From: Harmothoe impar | Taxonomy: Eukaryota; Annelida; Polychaeta; Phyllodocida; Polynoidae | Assembly (NCBI GenBank): GCA_947462335.1 | Contig: OX381704.1 | Location: 23,018,442-23,082,441, forward strand | Length of the DNA: 64,000 nucleotides | Direction: 5' to 3' | Part shown: positions 18,317-30,180 of the stretch, one piece after another | Layout of the letters: every line of letters starts with the position of its first letter | How positions within the stretch are numbered: the stretch's first letter is position 1 | Program-made: the position numbers and the translations under genes | The notes under the pieces: model-generated | What the model was told of the DNA's origin: nothing | The model's input: the letters and a program-made list of their open reading frames with translations, nothing else | Database searches by the model: none

Positions 18317-18851
18317 GGGATGGATGGACAGCGCTGAGCAGTATCCGCACGGCTCCTGCCCCGTAGACTACATGAGCAGCTCTGAGCTGCTCTCCAAGCA
18401 GATCCCCTGGTATTTTAATATTAAAACACTGTGGTAATAGGATAAGGTATGTGTTCGGGGAGTGGATACCTGCTCAACCAGATAATATAACTCTTCCCTT
18501 TTCCCCTCAAAGGACGTTCACAAATGATGTCACAAGCTTAGCGGTTAGGCAGGTTTCTTTGGGTTAGGTGACGTGAATTGGGCATTGTATATTAGAATAT
18601 GGCAAAACTGGTGACAGCGGGGGCTTGGGGCAGGGGTTTTGAAAATGGTTCAAAAATGGTGAGGTCGTTTATGAACGTTCCCATAAAGCAGGTTTGGGGA
18701 GCAGGCAAATCGCAGATCACTCTCCTGTCGTCACTAATGATGCAGCCCAAGGTGGTGAAGATGGAGGTAACGAGCTGCTAAGGTTGTGCTTGGAGAGGGT
18801 CAGTGGTGAGCTGCTCCCTCTGATCTACTGCTCAGTGAAGGTGGTGGGTGG
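18317..18851. other. Intergenic stretch, no gene seen
   Basis: Contains GAGCAGCTC/GAGCTGCTC 9-mers at 18374, 18384 and 18808. No coding signal. Confidence 0.5.
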
Positions 18852-19018
18852 ATATTCTGTAACGATGGATGGCGCCATTAAAGCTGAACAATTCTCTGTG
18901 CGGCCACTGCCATTTTATGTCTAATTTGTTATTGTTTTATTTATCAAGACCGCTTGGAGTGTGACCTGGACCAATCCTACAGAGAGGGAATTTCTCAGTC
19001 GGTCTCCGTCCTAGAATG
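18852..19018 (-). mobile_element. CATTCT-family MITE-like repeat, copy 5 (diverged)
   Basis: Same orientation as the 255-456 copy. GGATGGCGCCATTAAAGCTG and TTCTCTGTGCGGCCA align with it, as does AGAGAGGGAATTTCTCAGTC near the end. The left tip is degraded to ATTCTGTAAC. Confidence 0.5.
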
Positions 19019-19954
19019 GTGAGGAGAGGGTGGATACCTCTTTTATAGACATCCTTGTCAGTCCTGGTGAGGGGAGCGTCGTGGTGGGAGGGAAACCAGA
19101 TAAGAAAAGTCGTTATTAATATCTGAGGGGGAAGAAGGGCAGGCAGATGCAAACAGTGGGAGGTGAAATGTTTTCAAGATTGACGTGCTGATATCAGCCG
19201 TCAACACACGGGTAGAACCAAGATTCTGGATTCAAGATTATATAATGTATGGTATGTGAATGTCATATTGTATATCTCTGCTCTGCATGATAACTACTAG
19301 TAGTCATAGCCGTATATTACATGTTGGTCAATTGACCCTTCATGGACCACAAAGCCTACAAACCTGATCACTAGGCTTTAGAAGTTATAGATCCTGTAAG
19401 TTATATGTAACAAAGGTTGGAACTACTAGTATTCAAAAATAGGTGAAGGAGAGGACGAACAGACTGTACCTAGGGTGGACCCTAGGCAGGCGTATCATGT
19501 TTTGAAGTAGGGAAAAAAGAGGGGAATTGAAGACATTTGTGTGTTTTATAATCAGTGCAGGGGTACCATGCGTGCCTGCTTCGTCACTTTTGGCCATAGA
19601 CATGGTCTTGGTCTAATATAAAATACCTGTACAACCATCAGTCTTTGCCAAAACGTGTCGGACAGTGGTTTGAAGTTACAAGTTCTAGAGTGCACACTAA
19701 TATTCTGAGCAATTATTTTGTTATTATATCTTTTATAAATGTTATCCTATTCTAAATAGTATGCAAAACTTGGATTTTGGTATCCGGTACTGGCAGAAAT
19801 CTATCCGGTCCTGCTAAATTGGCTAGCTGCAGGACCGACTGTCCTGCATGCCGTTTTCGCAAAGACTGAACTAACATGAGCTAGCCACCCACAGGCATAT
19901 TACCCACACCCACACATGTGGGGGTGGGACAGGTCCCAGCAATCTGACAGCGAC
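19019..19954. other. Intergenic stretch, no gene seen
   Basis: No coding or repeat signal that I recognise. Confidence 0.5.
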
Positions 19955-20206
19955 TTAACCCTTTAAGGACTGCATGTCGCTAAAAGATGACATTTGTCGT
20001 CATGATGCACCAATGCTGCCCCAGCGAGTAACTCACCAGTGCGAGATTGGTGCATCATGCCGACCCTTCGGGAGTGTCTCAACCTCAAAGGGTCATCATG
20101 ATGCTTAAATGCAGCCCTGGCGGTTTACTCGCGATGGCTGCATTTAAGCATCATGACGACCAAGGGCATGGTGCATTACAGCACTATGCTGTCCTTAAAG
20201 GGTTAA
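19955..20206. mobile_element. TTAA palindromic MITE, copy 3 (best preserved)
   Basis: Both TTAA flanks and both ends are intact: TTAACCCTTTAAGGACTG at the left and CTGTCCTTAAAGGGTTAA at the right, 252 bp. Useful as the reference copy for the family. Confidence 0.85.
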
Positions 20207-21747
20207 TATGAAATATGAGCAGCTCAGTGAGATGTACCACTCTGTGTGTCACGGGGAGCAGCTCACCTGCTCAGCACGCGGGGTTCCCCTACTCCCCCAC
20301 AGGTGGCGCGCCGGATGGATAGGCCATTTCCGGTTGTACTGGACATCCGGGTGCTGTCTAACAAGGTGATGGGCACCTTGCCATCACTTCCGGGGAGGTG
20401 AACTAATAAAAACCAATGGGACAGCCAGAAAGGTGGGCTCAACCTGAATAAAACAAAAAGTTAAAAATGAGGGGAAAGTGGGGGGTAAGTGATTCTACAC
20501 GTGGTATTTCTCAGCATGGTGTCCATGGTGCATTATCGGCTTCTGAAACACGTGGGTTGGATGCACTCTGGTGTAATATTCTAATGGACTTCCCAACCTG
20601 AGTGGTTTATCGGAGACTTTTTGAGCTTTTAGCCAATGATAATACCAGCAGGGTGGATCTATTTGTATGAGTAGCTTGGCGGTCATTGCTCTTTTAACTA
20701 TTTAAATATTTATGGAGTATGGACTAGGTGTAAGGATTATCTAGTGGAAGACTGTGGGTTGCCCTAGAGACATTTTTCCGACAACTTTAATCACCTCTAC
20801 GTCTATAATATTGGCGAAACAGTACATAACGCGCGTCTAGTTTAAATTAATTAGTAACAGCGTGGCGATAAGAGAAAGACAGACATGAAACTTTTTGTGA
20901 ATTCCTGCTTTTTCGATGGGACTTCTGTATTGAATTGTATCCTGCAGAAAGTTTGCCAAAACTATAAAATTACCATGCAGTGAGACGCATACCTGGAGAG
21001 AGAAAATAGACTTGGGGACGACTAGACTTGAGATTTACCGCAAAATAATATAACATTGGTTGACTCAGGGGAGGTTTATGCGTATAGATTACAAACTGGT
21101 CGTCTCGGAATGCGGATACAGCCTGGGACGAGCTGCTCCACACCTTACCTGTCTCATATATTGACTCTTATCATGTACCACTATCGTGCACCACTGTAAT
21201 GTTTAGTCACTGACTCACATGAAACTCATGAATCAGATCAGGGTGACCTGTATACCAGCATGGATAACATGGATGAAAACCCATGAAATGAGACTCGCTG
21301 GTTGAACCCAATTTATTTTTTGCATTTGCATGAAAAGAGTTCGTGTTAAATTGCCATTCTACGAGAATGAAGTATGTATTCAGTCATTATACGAGCCCTC
21401 TGTGCCATTACAACTTTCACTATAGAAACTCGAAATCATACGTGGAATAAATGCACCTTTCACACTATGTTGGATAAGTACCCAAGAGTTAATAGAAAAC
21501 GGTATTTTACCATGTGCATGTAATGTCAATATCTCATGCATGAACGCAATAATAAAATATGTGATGCCTGTCCATTGAGACATGGATTGTCAGGTCCATC
21601 TTCCAGTAGAGATGGTGCACTTTGCCTGAATGCTAGCTGGCATTTACCACCAATACATAGAATGCATACCACGTGCCATGTGTTTGCCTCTCAGTTCAGC
21701 TGAAACATTGCATAGATTTCTGTAATTCTCCAGACCAGGTGGCTCTA
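20207..21747. other. Intergenic stretch, no gene seen
   Basis: GAGCWGCTC 9-mers at 20217, 20256 and 21130. No coding signal. Confidence 0.5.
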
Positions 21748-22118
21748 AAACATACGGATCTCAGTCCCTGTAGGCTGCTACCATTTCCACCTGCTCTGAC
21801 TTGTTAACCCTTTAAAGACATATTACTGCAATGTAATAGCCTAGGCTTTTTGTCGCCATCATTCATCAATATACCCCTTGTGCACGAGTTAATTTGTTAG
21901 GGCTGCATTCATCCATCATGCCGACCATACGGAGACGATTTACTCCTATAGGTATGATAGGATGCATGAATGCATCCCTGACTCACCAGGACTGCATGAA
22001 TCCACCATGCCGACAATGGGCATAGCATATTCAAGCACTATGCCGCCTATAAAGGGTTAAACATATGGATCCTAGTCTATGGAGGCTGCTACCATTTCTA
22101 CCTGTCCTGACAAGTTAA
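21748..22118. repeat. 60-bp direct repeats flanking a TTAA MITE
   Basis: The sequence before the MITE (AACATACGGATCTCAGTCCC..GGCTGCTACCATTTCCACCTG) recurs after it with a few changes (AACATATGGATCCTAGTC..GGCTGCTACCATTTCTACCTG). This is either a small tandem duplication into which the MITE inserted or a larger target repeat. Confidence 0.6.
21804..22060. mobile_element. TTAA palindromic MITE, copy 4
   Basis: Full length, with TTAACCCTTTAAAGACAT at the left and CCTATAAAGGGTTAA at the right, TTAA on both sides. Confidence 0.8.
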
Positions 22119-22792
22119 TATAGTTCCCTGCTCAGTACCCAACATGTGGCTTTCTGCAGGCTCTTCGTGTGATCTGTCGTGTTCAGCTAAACTGTGCAAC
22201 CCTTAATCCTACCCCCTCACCCTTACACAGTATGGTAGCTGGAGGGGAACCCCATTTATGTCAATTCTACGTGTCAATAACATGGATGTCTATGATCACC
22301 TTTGCCAAACCTAATTAACCCTGCCGTTACAGCTGCCCTCTCAGAAAGGGTCACATTTCTTCATGGTCCAAACAAAGATGGCAATTGTATGAACTAGTGG
22401 AATTTCGAGTTGCCACCCTGTTCAGGACTCTTCATTGCCAGAGTGAAATAATGTAAGGTAAATTATTTATCCAGTACATTTATTGAAGTCATAGTTGCAT
22501 TATCGAAGTAATGTGAAAATCTGACATGCTTTGAAGGAAGTCATACTTTTTCACATGCATTTCCTGTAATAACCTATGTCATTTCATTGAAAAAAGATTA
22601 CCAAAGTGCTAAGATTTCCTGTAGTTTAAGACCAAGGTGTGTGTGAGGCAGTGTGCAGTGTGGAGGGTGATGGGGTGGCAGGTGGGCCCGGCAGGTGAGG
22701 AATGTCCAACCTGGTGTAAGGTGAGCCACATGTGACCCACATCAGGCCAGTCTGGCCACAGAGCAGCTCACATCTCCCCCTGCATGGGGCTG
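22119..22792. other. Intergenic stretch, no gene seen
   Basis: One GAGCAGCTC at 22761. Nothing else recognised. Confidence 0.5.
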
Positions 22793-23019
22793 CATTCTCA
22801 GACAGAGATCGATTGAAAAATACCTCTCTGATCGGTTCAATTCTGGGATTGGGGCATCACTCTCCATACACATGCGTGGTCTATACTCAAGGTTTGCCTG
22901 CAAGGATGCAGTATGAGAAGTCAAACCCAGGTGATAAAATTAGCTGCAGTGGTAACATATGGCTGTATCGGTACAAAGAGGTAATCGACTCTAGTGGCGC
23001 CATCTCTCACTACAGAATG
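22793..23019 (+). mobile_element. CATTCT-family MITE-like repeat, copy 3
   Basis: CATTCTCAGACAGAGATCGA at the left and GGCGCCATCTCTCACTACAG then AATG at the right. The tips show the short inverted repeat of the family most clearly. The middle is longer than in the other copies. Confidence 0.6.
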
Positions 23020-23070
23020 TCGAGGGTCAGTGTCCTCCTGAGCCTGCTGCATACAGAAGCCTGGCTGCCC

Positions 23071-25129
23071 TACACTGATAATAATGGACCTGGAAATGTT
23101 AGTCACTACGGACTACATTTCTATAGTCACATGAATGTAGCAAAAACAACTATACCAAGTTAGTCACCTATGTCTATAGTAAGTTAGTCATATAGTCAAC
23201 CTATAGTCAGCCATTAAATCGGCTGATTTGGGCTATATAGTCAGGTGACTATGAATTTAATGGTTTCATGGTCTAAAGTAGTCACCATGACTAATAGATA
23301 TAGTCAATCATGAGAAATAAGGGAAACTTAAGTACTGAAGGCAGGTCAAAGTTCAGCAGGGTAGACATGGCTAGGATAAGGCAGGGCAGGGGCCAGGCTA
23401 GTAGGATAGGGCAGGGCAAGGCAGGCACAGGCTAGGATGAGGCAGGGCAGGGGACAGGCTAAATAAGGCAGGCCAGGGGACAAGCTAGGATAAGGCAAGG
23501 CAGGGGACAGGCTAGGATAACGGCAGAGCAGGTGACAGGCCAGGATAAGGCAGGCCAGGGGACAAGCTAGGATAAGGCAGGGCAGGGGACAAGCTAGGAT
23601 AAGGTAGGCCAGGTGACAGGCCAGGATAAAGCAGGGCAGGGGACAGGCTAGTATAATGCAAGGCAGATGACAGGCTATGATAAGGCAGGCCAGGGGACAA
23701 GCTAGGTTAAGGCAGGCCAGGGGACAGGCTAGGATAAGGCAAGGGAGGGGACAGGCTAGGATAAGGCAAGGGAGGGGAGAGGCTAGGATAAGGCAGGGCA
23801 AGTGACGGGCTAGGATAAAGCAGGGCAGGGACAGTCTAGGATAAGGCAGGGCAGGAGACATGCTAGGATAGGGCAGGGGACAGGCTAGGATGAGGCAGGA
23901 CAGGGGACAGGCTAGGATAAGGCAGGGCAGGTGACAGGCTAGGATAAGGCAGGCCAGGGGACAAGCTAGGATAAGGCAGGGCAGGGGACAGGCTAGGATA
24001 AGTCAGAGCAGGTGACAGGCTAGGATAAGGCAAGGCATGGGACAAGCTAGGATAAGGCAGGGCAGGTGACAGGCCAGGATAAAGCAGGGCAGGGGACAGG
24101 CTAGGATAAGGCAGGCCAGGGGACAAGCTAGGTTAAGGCAGGCCAGGGGACAGGCTAGGATAAGGCAAGGGAGGGGACAGTCTAGGATAAGGCAGAGCAG
24201 GTGACAGGCTAGGATAAGGCAGGGCGGGTGACAGGCTAGGATAAGGCAGGGCAAGTGAGAGGCCAGGATAAAGCAGGGCAGGGACAGTCTAGGATAAGGC
24301 AGGGCAGGAGACATGCTAGGATAGGGCAGGTGACAGGCTAGGATGAGGCAGGACAGGGGACAGGCTAGGATAAGGCAGGGCAGGTGACAGGCTAGGACAA
24401 GGCAGGCCAGGGGACAAGCTAGGATAAGGCAGGGCAGGTGACAGGCCAGGATAAAACAGGGCAGGGACAGGCTAGGATAAGGCAGGGCAGGGGACATGCT
24501 AGGATAGGGCAGGGACAGCCTAGGATGAGGCAGGGCAGTGGACAGGCTAGGATAAGGCAGGGCAAGTGGCAGGCTAGGATAAGGCAGGCCAGGGGACAGG
24601 CTAGGATAAGACAGGCCAGGTGGCAGGCTAGGATAAGGCAGGCCAGGGGACAAGCTAGGATAAGACAGGCCAGGGGACAGGCTAGGATAAGTCAGAGCAG
24701 GTGACAGGCTCCTGTGTAGGCCTATCATGCTCTGTCAGTCTAGACATACACTGTTCATGTATGTCTATGTGATCAAAATTGGAACAAATTACCATGATAA
24801 CTCTATCAAACATGAGAACTCATGAACCCTATAACATCTTGAGTTGTCATAGTCAACTGTAACATAACATATAACAAGCAGGGATATCCATAGAACAGTG
24901 GTTTAGGAGAGGATGTGCCTACCTGAAGTCCATGGACCATTCAAATTTGAATCCTAACTGTTTCCTGTGCACACATTCCTGTGACATCATCAATTTGTGT
25001 GATCCACATATAGTCACTACTGACTATCTTTATGACTAATATGTGACTAAGTTGTATAGTCTCCTGACTACGGGGGTCAAAATATGATGGTATAGTCAGT
25101 ACTGACTATAGGTTTTATTATCAGTGTAG
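23071..25129. mobile_element. TA-flanked TIR element (non-autonomous) carrying a minisatellite
   Basis: The left end reads TA CACTGATAATAA and the right end TTATTATCAGTG TA, a 12 bp perfect inverted repeat flanked by TA, as in Tc1/mariner-type transposons. Inside each end are repeats of the GACTATAGTC / TAGTCA kind in both orientations. The centre is the 27-bp minisatellite below. No transposase frame is visible. Confidence 0.6.
23358..24712. repeat. 27-bp minisatellite, about 50 units
   Basis: Imperfect tandem units of the form GGCTAGGATAAGGCAGGGCA followed by GGGGACA, with higher-order patterns in which GGCAGGGCAGG and GGCAGGCCAGG variants alternate. The period is a multiple of three and the unit lacks stops in some frames, so long repetitive frames arise on both strands. 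They are not genes. Confidence 0.9.
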
Positions 25130-25625
25130 AGGGGGTGCTGTTATTGGTGTACACAGACTCACTCAGGGCTCAATGGTAGAGTCTGTGTGAGTGTTGACAC
25201 ATAAGTCTTGGTTTTAACTCTGAATACAAGTCAAACTACTGTATTATACCCAGGGTGTAGCTACTCCCTGAGCATCCCATTTATTATTTCATATTATACA
25301 ATTTTAGTTATTTGTATTAGAAACAAAAAAAAGTATTGATACGAGTTAACAATTTTCACAATAGAGTTCCTTTTCATTTGTTGCTGCTCATGAATCTAAT
25401 AAATATATCGCCCCAGTCGATAGAGCCAGGATTATAAAATAGTATACTATAAGAACCACCCATTTGGAATTACTCAATAAATAAAACACCTAAGATAACT
25501 GAATTCTACAGGAAATTCCAATGCCTCTCTTTGTCCTTTCTACCTTACTCTATTGAAACTGAATAGGCTAAAAAGCCATGTTCAGCTATGCAGAGTACGC
25601 GATAAACAGGCACGAGACCAGAGGA
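25130..25625. other. Intergenic stretch, no gene seen
   Basis: AT-rich. Nothing recognised. Confidence 0.5.
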
Positions 25626-25869
25626 TTAACCCTTTAAGGGCCGCCCAGAGGCTTAATGTAATATGCCCTTTGTCGTCATAATCCATGAATGCAGCCCTCG
25701 TAAATGGAGTAATGCATCATGCCGACCATTTGAGAATGTATCAACCCCTGTAGGGTCGGCATGATGCTTGAATGCAACACTGGCGAGTAGACTCACCAGG
25801 GCCAAATCCATGCATCATGCAGACAAAGGGCTTAGCGCACTAAAGTACTATGCAACCCATAAAGGTTTA
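25626..25869. mobile_element. TTAA palindromic MITE, copy 5
   Basis: Left TTAACCCTTTAAGGGCCG is intact, right end CCCATAAAGGTTTA is mutated. Confidence 0.7.
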
Positions 25870-26654
25870 CTGCCGTGGAGGAGCGCCTGGAGGAGATTTG
25901 TGGTGTTGTGGTAGCATGTTAGGAGGGGTGGCGACACGTGTTCCGGGAGCCCCACCCTCCCGCCGCACACTTGTTGGCATAGTCTCAGCCCGTGTTGACG
26001 TTGGCCATGGTCCGGCCACCAGAGGGCTACCAAACCAAGAGGCCTCACCCCGAGACGGTCAGAGGAAAACAACTCACACACAGAACAAGAAAAGGGGAAA
26101 GCAAGGGGGTAAAACCTCCAGATGTAAGAGTGGGTCAACTATAAACATCCTATTGGGCCCTTTTTTAAGACTACTTGTATATTGTTCATTGTTTTATATT
26201 CACCAGTACTTGGATATTTGTGGTTTAAAAAATATTACGACTTGAATAATAGATTACGAGTGAACGACTCTTGTCGTGTTCTTGTTTTTCATGGTGAATC
26301 CAAGGAGTAGACAGGTGGGGAAGACTGATGTATTATCTCCGCCCAAACAGTGGAAAGAAACTGGTTAGAGGATTAAAAAAACGAGGTATAACGACAAAGG
26401 TGAAATAGACAAAACAGATAAAGTTCAAAGGCAAACAGAACAGTAATAAACAATGCTGCTGCTCCGTGATGTCTATTACTGTACAGTCATATTGTATGTC
26501 AGTAATACATTTTGAAGAAGCCGAGGGTATAGTCCTATTACATCCGCAGCGATCAGCAATTGCTGCTCCTGTCCCCAGTTTCCAACCAATTATTCACAGA
26601 GTGAGCCTTTACCTCCCCTCATGATGATACAGCTAAAGGACGGCACGTAGCAGT
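25870..26654. other. Intergenic stretch, no gene seen
   Basis: A GC-rich patch at 25870-26070 gives 96- and 131-codon frames on opposite strands. Neither looks like a known protein. Confidence 0.4.
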
Positions 26655-26900
26655 ATAGCCCTTTAAGGGCAGCCTAGTGATTTACTGCACAATGCCCTTT
26701 TGTCGTCATGGTGCTTGGATGCAGCCCTCGTGGGTTACTCGCCAGATCTGCATTCATGCATCATGTCAACTCTATGATACACTCCCGACTGTCAAAAGGT
26801 CAGCATGATGCATCAAGGCAGCACCGATCATTTTTTCGGCGGCGCTGGTTTGGCCCTTTTTGATGGCAGATGATGCATCACGCCGTCCCTCAAGGTTTAA
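26655..26900. mobile_element. TTAA palindromic MITE, copy 6
   Basis: Runs from TAGCCCTTTAAGGGCAGC to CCCTCAAGGTTTAA. The third inner hairpin arm is diverged (CACCGATCATTTTTTCGGCG). Confidence 0.65.
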
Positions 26901-27164
26901 CAGTCTGGGGGTGGGGGTATATAGACATACCGGTATATATACACAGGCCCCCTGTAGTATACAGTAGCATCAGTGAGCAGCTCCCACCCAGCTGGGAGCA
27001 GCTCACAGACCAGTTGTCCCCGCGTTATTATCACTTCCGGCCCGAGGGGACCAGCGGACTGGAATACGGAACGAGCGGCTCGCTGGGATCAGCGAAAGGA
27101 TCAAAGGCCCGGATGTTGAGTAGAGACGCTGTGAAAAACGTCCCCGCGGACGTCCCGGGACGTG
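26901..27164. other. Intergenic stretch between two MITE copies
   Basis: Two GAGCAGCTC 9-mers (26975, 26996) flank CCCACCCAGCTGG. No gene seen. Confidence 0.4.
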
Positions 27165-27292
27165 TTAACCCTTTCAGGATAGCATAGTGCTTTAATGCAT
27201 GATCCCCTTTTGTAATGATACATTAATGCAGCCATAGCTAGTACTTTGCCAGCACCACATTCATGTAGACAATATGCAACCCTTTAAGGGTT
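27165..27292. mobile_element. TTAA palindromic MITE, copy 7 (internal deletion)
   Basis: Starts TTAACCCTTTCAGGATAGCA and ends in CAACCCTTTAAGGGTT after only about 128 bp, so most inner hairpins are lost. Confidence 0.6.
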
Positions 27293-27875
27293 GCTCCTTT
27301 GTTGCTATTGGAGCTGCTCTGAGTGGCTAACAGTCAGTGGGATAGACATCTGAGGGAGGGTATGGAGTCCCTTTCAGTACACATATATCTAGTATACGCA
27401 TATATAATGTGCCCCAAGATGTAGTGCCCTATGCTATTATATGTCGTCCCACACCAAAGACTATGGGAGATATTCTCTCTCCAAAAAAAAAACTTTGTGC
27501 GGATGTCCTGATATAGAAAGAAATGGTGAGGGTTACTTATTATTAGTTTTTATCTATTTGTACGTACGTTAGTCCTTCCCCTCCATCTTGAAGGAACAAT
27601 CTGAGCCGAAGATTCAACTAACTCTTTTGTGTAGGTCTCAGCATTTTGAAAGTTGGCAAACACTGCAGTAAACAGTCTTGCTGCTGAATAACAGGCCCAC
27701 TTGTCCCGTGGTGTCGTGTCTAATCACTCATGGAAATGGGGCCGGGGAAATTCTCAGTCACTCTTTTAAACACCCCCCCCCCCCATCCGACCAGCTTCCT
27801 AGACACTGGCCCACCCACCCACCACTACATACAAGAAGGCAGTATAAGGAGCACCTTGAGGAACCCTATAGGCTA
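27293..27875. other. Intergenic stretch, no gene seen
   Basis: A10 and C10 homopolymers at about 27484 and 27774. GAGCTGCTC at 27311. No gene seen. Confidence 0.5.
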
Positions 27876-28245
27876 TACCATTTAAGCACGGCACTGTGCT
27901 TTAATGTATTAGGCCTACTGTAAACGTAGATATTTTCGCTGGTATGAATTTTCGCGGATTAGCTAATATAGATGGTATAGTATTAGAGCTATATTGGATA
28001 AATTTTCGCTCTGTACATATTTTCGCGGATTTTAAAATCCGCGAAAATATGCCCAGCGCGAAAATATCGATGTTTACAGTATTCTCTTTGTGGTCATGAT
28101 ACATAAATGCAGCTCTGACCCTTTGGGGATGTATCAACCCTGTAAGATGAACTTAAATGCACCCCTGGCCAGGGCTGCGCTCATAAGCATCATGACAACA
28201 AATCGCACAATACCTTAAAGCACTAATATGCTGCCTTCAAGGGTA
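27876..28245. mobile_element. TTAA palindromic MITE, copy 8, split by a nested MITE
   Basis: The left end (CCATTTAAGCACGGCACTG) and the rest of the copy are separated by the 27916-28081 element. The right end is CTGCCTTCAAGGGTATA. The nesting shows this copy is older than the insert. Confidence 0.65.
27916..28081. mobile_element. TA-flanked MITE with TTCGCG inverted repeats
   Basis: TACTGTAAACGTAGATATTT at the left and AAATATCGATGTTTACAGTA at the right, about 25 bp terminal inverted repeats, with inner ATTTTCGCGGAT / ATCCGCGAAAAT arms. TA target duplication. The pattern is that of Tc1/mariner-type MITEs common in marine invertebrates. Confidence 0.8.
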
Positions 28246-28474
28246 TACCTACAGGAGGAAGCAGCCAGGAGCTGTGGCACTGGCAGGGCGGCCGGCAAAG
28301 TTCACGCCGGCTGGCCGCTCTACCTTTGTTTGCTCACGGCGCCCTCCAGGGTCTGCCCGGAGTGGGCCTCACCTGGCATTCACACTGGCATTTTACGTGG
28401 CATCACTGACCTATCCCTGATGATGAGAGAAGTGAGTGGGAGGAAAGGGTGGGGGTGGGGGGTGGCTGGTGTCT

Positions 28475-28734
28475 AGGCCTTCAAGGGCCGCATAGTGCTT
28501 TAATCGAATGTGCCCTTTGTCGTCATGATGCATGAATGCAGCAGTGGTGAGTAACTCCAGCTACTGGATACATTCCCTTGGGTCAGCATGATACACAGCC
28601 AGTGCTGCATTCCTGAATGGTCGGCATGATGTATGAATGCAGTCGTGGCGAGCTACTCGCCAATGCTACATTCATGCATCACTACGACAAAGAGCATAGC
28701 ACATTAAAGCATTATACCGACATTAAAGGACTAG
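28475..28734. mobile_element. TTAA palindromic MITE, copy 9
   Basis: Ends decayed (GGCCTTCAAGGGCCGC, ACATTAAAGGACTAG). Inner GTCGTCATGATGCATGAATG and CATTCATGCATCACTACGAC are intact. Confidence 0.7.
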
Positions 28735-28840
28735 TGAGGCTGCTAAGGAGGGGGAGGTGATTGAGGGTGGGTGGCTCTGCCCTGGAGCGCGGCGCCCCTG
28801 CCGGCGCAGTCTCGGGCCCCGACTGTATGTATACAGTCTG
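28735..28840. other. Short GC-rich spacer
   Basis: GC-rich (GGAGCGCGGCGCCCCTGCCG). No gene seen. Confidence 0.3.
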
Positions 28841-28935
28841 GGAGAGTTCTTATAGGCTGGGTTGTACTGGATACCAGCAATCTGGACATCATGAGTTCGA
28901 GTCCCACCATGGCACAATTGGTAGGAATTTTTATA
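28841..28935 (+). repeat. tRNA-like SINE head, copy A
   Basis: A box-B-like GAGTTCGAGTCCCACC at 28893-28908, preceded at suitable distance by an A-box-like AGGCTGGGTTGTACTGG, and followed by an A/T-rich segment. This resembles a tRNA-derived SINE with its internal Pol III promoter. It does not fold as a full tRNA that I can see. Confidence 0.4.
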
Positions 28936-29040
28936 GCTGTACAATGCACCTTCTTTACACTATTTTCTCTATCTAAATATTCAATGTATTATATTACTAT
29001 GCCATTATAGGGGTATTTATGCTTCAAATAGGCCAAATAA
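28936..29040. other. AT-rich spacer
   Basis: Possibly the body or tail of the neighbouring SINE-like repeats. Confidence 0.3.
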
Positions 29041-29175
29041 AGAATGTCAAAAAACGAACCTATGTCTTGCCAAAGGTGGGATTCGAACCCATGAGGCCAT
29101 ACACAACACATCTATGTCATTCATGATCATGTGACCATGGCTAACCAATCAGTGGTTGAGCTATCTCATTAAGAA
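29041..29175 (-). repeat. tRNA-like SINE head, copy B
   Basis: On the minus strand GGGTTCGAATCCCACC is a near-perfect box B (29078-29090), and GAGATAGCTCAACCACTG upstream resembles box A at about 75 bases. Next to it is the palindrome ATGATCCAGGATCCTGGATC. It is inverted relative to copy A. Confidence 0.45.
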
Positions 29176-29959
29176 ATGATCCAGGATCCTGGATCATTTT
29201 CTAAGTAGGTCACAGTTATTAGATACAAATTTGTCCAGGCCCATTACAGCCTGGCGGCTGTAATGGGCCTGGAGAGCTCGAAGCTGCTGCCGGCGGGGAG
29301 GTGGCGTGCTCCGGGCTGGGCGTCGCCTCCTGGCGCCCAGTCAGAGATGCCCGATCCATCAATCAAGATGGAGAGGGGGAGGGTGGAGGTGGGGGTGGGG
29401 GTTACTGGTTGGCCCCTAATGCGGCAATTGGGCAGCAATCACACCCTTGGGTTGGCTGCAGAAATGCCATGTGTTTGTTGGCTTGGTATTCACTTCCGCC
29501 GGAAATGTCCGCTAGCGAAAAAAGTGTAGATTTGGCATTCTCTTATTATAAATAGCTGTATATCTATATTATGAAGAAGATTAGCTGATCATAGGTGACA
29601 ATATGCTCCAACTTGACATTTATCTAGTATTGATTCTTAAGTGTATAAGGAGCGGATGTGTGGGTGGGGGCTATAACCTTAATATTTCTTAATGAACAGC
29701 CAAAGACATACAATGAGTTCGAGTATATGTCTGTGATTACCTCAGAGTTTTTTCACCCTCTGTCTTCTTTACCCTACTTACTCATTGTATCTTGAATACA
29801 TAAAGAAAACTGTATCGTGGGCGGCTTTTAATCAGCAACCCAAGATAACCTGTATATACAATGAATAAGAACATGATGTTTTATCCTACTTACTGATACT
29901 GCTACATACCTCCAGGGTCGTCCTCTCACGTTATCAGAAGCCTGCTGTGCTACACGAAC
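29176..29959. other. Intergenic stretch, no gene seen
   Basis: A short inverted repeat CCAGGCCCATTACAGCC / GGCTGTAATGGGCCTGG lies at 29235-29272 and forms a tight hairpin. Otherwise nothing recognised. Confidence 0.5.
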
Positions 29960-30180
29960 TGCGTACTATGTCAAGGCGTTATCCCCTTTGTCGTCATGAT
30001 GCATGGATGTAGCCCTGTCTACACTGATGCATCATGCCGACCCCTTTTGGAGTTAACAACCTGGAATGGTCAGATTATGCATGAATTCAGCACTGGTAAG
30101 TCACTTACCAGGGCTGCATTCATGCATCATGCTGACAAAAGGCATCATGCATCATGCACTACTCTCTCCTTAAAGGGTTA
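29960..30180. mobile_element. TTAA palindromic MITE, copy 10 (left end truncated)
   Basis: Begins inside the element at CCCCTTTGTCGTCATGATGC. The right end TCTCCTTAAAGGGTTA is intact. Confidence 0.7.

Noticed and set aside
23346..24728. Frames of up to 241 codons on both strands
   Set aside because: Produced by the 27-bp minisatellite; the translation is a nine-residue repeat.
25848..26245. 96- and 131-codon frames in a GC-rich patch
   Set aside because: Opposite strands, partly within a MITE end, no recognisable family.
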